Assembly: GCA_016873405.1 (NCBI GenBank) | Contig: VGXH01000082.1 | Location: 1 to 7,437, forward strand | DNA length: 7,437 bases | From: a bacterium | GTDB taxonomy: Bacteria; Krumholzibacteriota; Krumholzibacteria; LZORAL124-64-63 | Direction: 5' to 3' | In this document: positions 6,583 to 7,437 of the stretch, in pieces | Numbering within the stretch: position 1 is the stretch's first letter | How the letters are laid out: each line of letters starts with the position of its first letter | Notes under the pieces: model-generated | The model's database searches: none | What the model saw: the letters and a program-made list of their open reading frames with translations, nothing else | What the model was told of the DNA's origin: nothing | Position numbers and translations under genes: made by a program

Positions 6583-7038
6583 CTACGGCAGGGCGTTGCT
6601 GCCGCCCGGCCCCGGGTCCCCGCGCCCCGCGTTCACCGTCCGCTGCTTGAGATCCCCGATCGTGGTCGTGCACAGCAGCTGCTGGAACGCATCCCGGATC
6701 CCGGTCCAGTGCTCGTGCAGCGGACAGGGATTCCCGTCGCCGCATTCGGGCAGCCCGAAGATGCAGGCCGGGATGCTTGCAGGCCGCTCGCCCTCGAACA
6801 CGCGCACGACGTCCAGCAGGGGCCGCTCCGCCGCGCCCGGCAGCAGGCGCGAGCCGCCGCCCCAGCCCTTGCGCGACTCGACGATGCCGCTCTTGCGGAG
6901 CTGGTTGAGGATCTTCGACAGGTAGTTGGCGGGAAGCCCCACGTCGCGGGCGATCTGCTCGTGCGGGACCAGCGTGGCTTCGCTGCGGGCCAGGTAGCCG
7001 AGGATCTGCAGCGCATAGCGCGTCGTCTGGTTCACCAT
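6583..7038 (-). CDS. Rrf2-family Fe-S cluster transcription regulator (IscR/NsrR/RirA-like)
   Basis: This 151-residue protein is a DNA-binding repressor or activator of the Rrf2 family, probably sensing iron, NO or redox state through an Fe-S cluster. The N-terminus MVNQTTRYALQILGYLA is the family's usual opening, which decides for ATG 7038 over the in-frame TTG at 7050. A winged helix-turn-helix covers about 26-65 (EQIARDVGLPANYLSKILNQL, then the Gly-rich wing RKGWGGGSRL). The dimer helix carries cysteines C92, C99 and C105 (C-x6-C-x5-C), followed by PLHEHW with H108 and H110, the cluster-ligand area of IscR-like members. An extra C123 is present. The C-terminal tail from ~135 is Gly/Pro-rich and unstructured. 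It lies 5 nt downstream of the membrane-protein stop, so the two form an operon. GGGGGA about 12 nt upstream is a weak ribosome site, consistent with coupling. The family is certain; the signal and targets are not readable here, and naming it NsrR or IscR would overreach. Confidence 0.93.
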   Translation of the reverse strand: MVNQTTRYALQILGYLARSEATLVPHEQIARDVGLPANYLSKILNQLRKSGIVESRKGWGGGSRLLPGAAERPLLDVVRVFEGERPASIPACIFGLPECGDGNPCPLHEHWTGIRDAFQQLLCTTTIGDLKQRTVNAGRGDPGPGGSNALP

Positions 7039-7043
7039 GCCGT

Positions 7044-7437
7044 TCAGCAATCCCCCGCACCCGCCTCTTGCGAACCGGAGGCGAGACGCGCGCCGCGAAT
7101 GAGGTGCCAGCCGGTCAGCGCCATGACGCCGCCGGCGAAGATGCCCACGAGGATCGTGCCGGCCAGAGGATAGGACTGCGTCGTGAAATTGGCAATCTGC
7201 TTGGTGCCGATGATGACCGGCATGAACGGCTTGAGCTTGAGCGCCGCCGTGGGGTCCAGGTCGTGCCCGTAGCGGTAGAGCATGAGCACGAAACGCGCGA
7301 AGAAGAAGAGCGAGACGTAGCCGATCAGCACGCTCAGGTCCACCAGGTCGCGCACGCGACCGAGCACCGCCACGCGCAGCGTCAGCAGGGCCAGGGCCCC
7401 GAAGGCGAACGGGATCCAGCCCAGCTCGGGCACCCCC
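7044..7437 (-). CDS. Small membrane protein, three predicted helices, unknown function (possibly cut at window edge)
   Basis: I do not recognise this protein. The frame runs from the window edge to TGA at 7046-7044. A GTG at 7433 could start it, giving 129 residues with only GGGG visible upstream, but the frame is still open at the edge, so it may begin outside. Three hydrophobic helices lie at about 5-25, 32-53 and 88-110. Between the second and third is a polar, probably conserved-looking stretch, YRYGHDLDP (54-61) then LKPFMPVIIGTKQIANF, with a histidine and two aspartates near the membrane face. A short hydrophilic tail ends in Cys. It is coupled to the downstream Rrf2 regulator gene (5 nt gap), so it may be controlled by that Fe-S sensor and serve respiration or redox metabolism, for example as a quinone, haem or denitrification accessory protein. 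That role is a guess from context only. Confidence 0.75.
   Translation of the reverse strand, partial: GVPELGWIPFAFGALALLTLRVAVLGRVRDLVDLSVLIGYVSLFFFARFVLMLYRYGHDLDPTAALKLKPFMPVIIGTKQIANFTTQSYPLAGTILVGIFAGGVMALTGWHLIRGARLASGSQEAGAGDC

Noticed and set aside
7039..7050. TTG at 7050 as start of the Rrf2 regulator
   Set aside because: ATG 7038 gives the typical family N-terminus; the four extra residues add nothing and would overlap the upstream stop.

Overview
The window is about 70% GC with dense coding on both strands. The style suggests an uncultured bacterium of the FCB/Eisenbacteria/Krumholzibacteriota/Gemmatimonadota type, or possibly a planctomycete or acidobacterium. The clues are an ECF sigma factor overlapping a serine/threonine kinase with a TPR tail, and a secreted repeat protein ending in a YPNP...FlgD-like Ig domain. 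The phylum is inferred from gene style only.

Layout. At 1-491 (minus, cut by the window edge) is the N-terminus of an unrecognised exported protein. At 492-669 is a divergent intergenic region with a plausible sigma70-type promoter for the rightward genes. At 670-1245 (plus) is an ECF sigma factor of the TIGR02999/ECF43-like type. Its stop overlaps, as ATGA, the start of a membrane-anchored Ser/Thr kinase (1242 onward). The kinase continues into a ten-unit TPR array with an exact 42-residue period. The period breaks at one boundary, where 95 nt replace the expected 126. This 31-nt shortfall shifts the frame, so the kinase frame closes at 3299 and the rest of the TPR domain (3128-3967) lies in another frame. 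An 8-bp inverted repeat sits exactly at the break. At 4093-6546 (plus) is an 817-residue secreted protein with 14 repeats of about 48 residues, probably beta-propeller blades, and a C-terminal FlgD-like Ig domain. On the minus strand, convergent with it, are an Rrf2-family Fe-S regulator (6583-7038) and, 5 nt upstream of it, a three-helix membrane protein (7044 to the window edge).

How they may work together. In the sigma factor, the acidic DAED motif of region 2.2 found in ordinary ECFs is replaced by N-T-T-A. This fits sigma factors that are switched on by threonine phosphorylation from a cognate kinase, rather than by release from an anti-sigma factor; the Vibrio EcfP/PknT pair is the known precedent. 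The overlapping kinase is the obvious partner, with its TPR tail probably outside the membrane as the sensor. The propeller protein and the divergent exported protein are candidate outputs or ligands, but nothing in the sequence proves this. The Rrf2/membrane-protein pair is a separate unit, possibly respiratory or redox-linked.

No rRNA, tRNA, CRISPR, transposase or attachment site was seen, and no gene-free stretch exceeds 300 bases.
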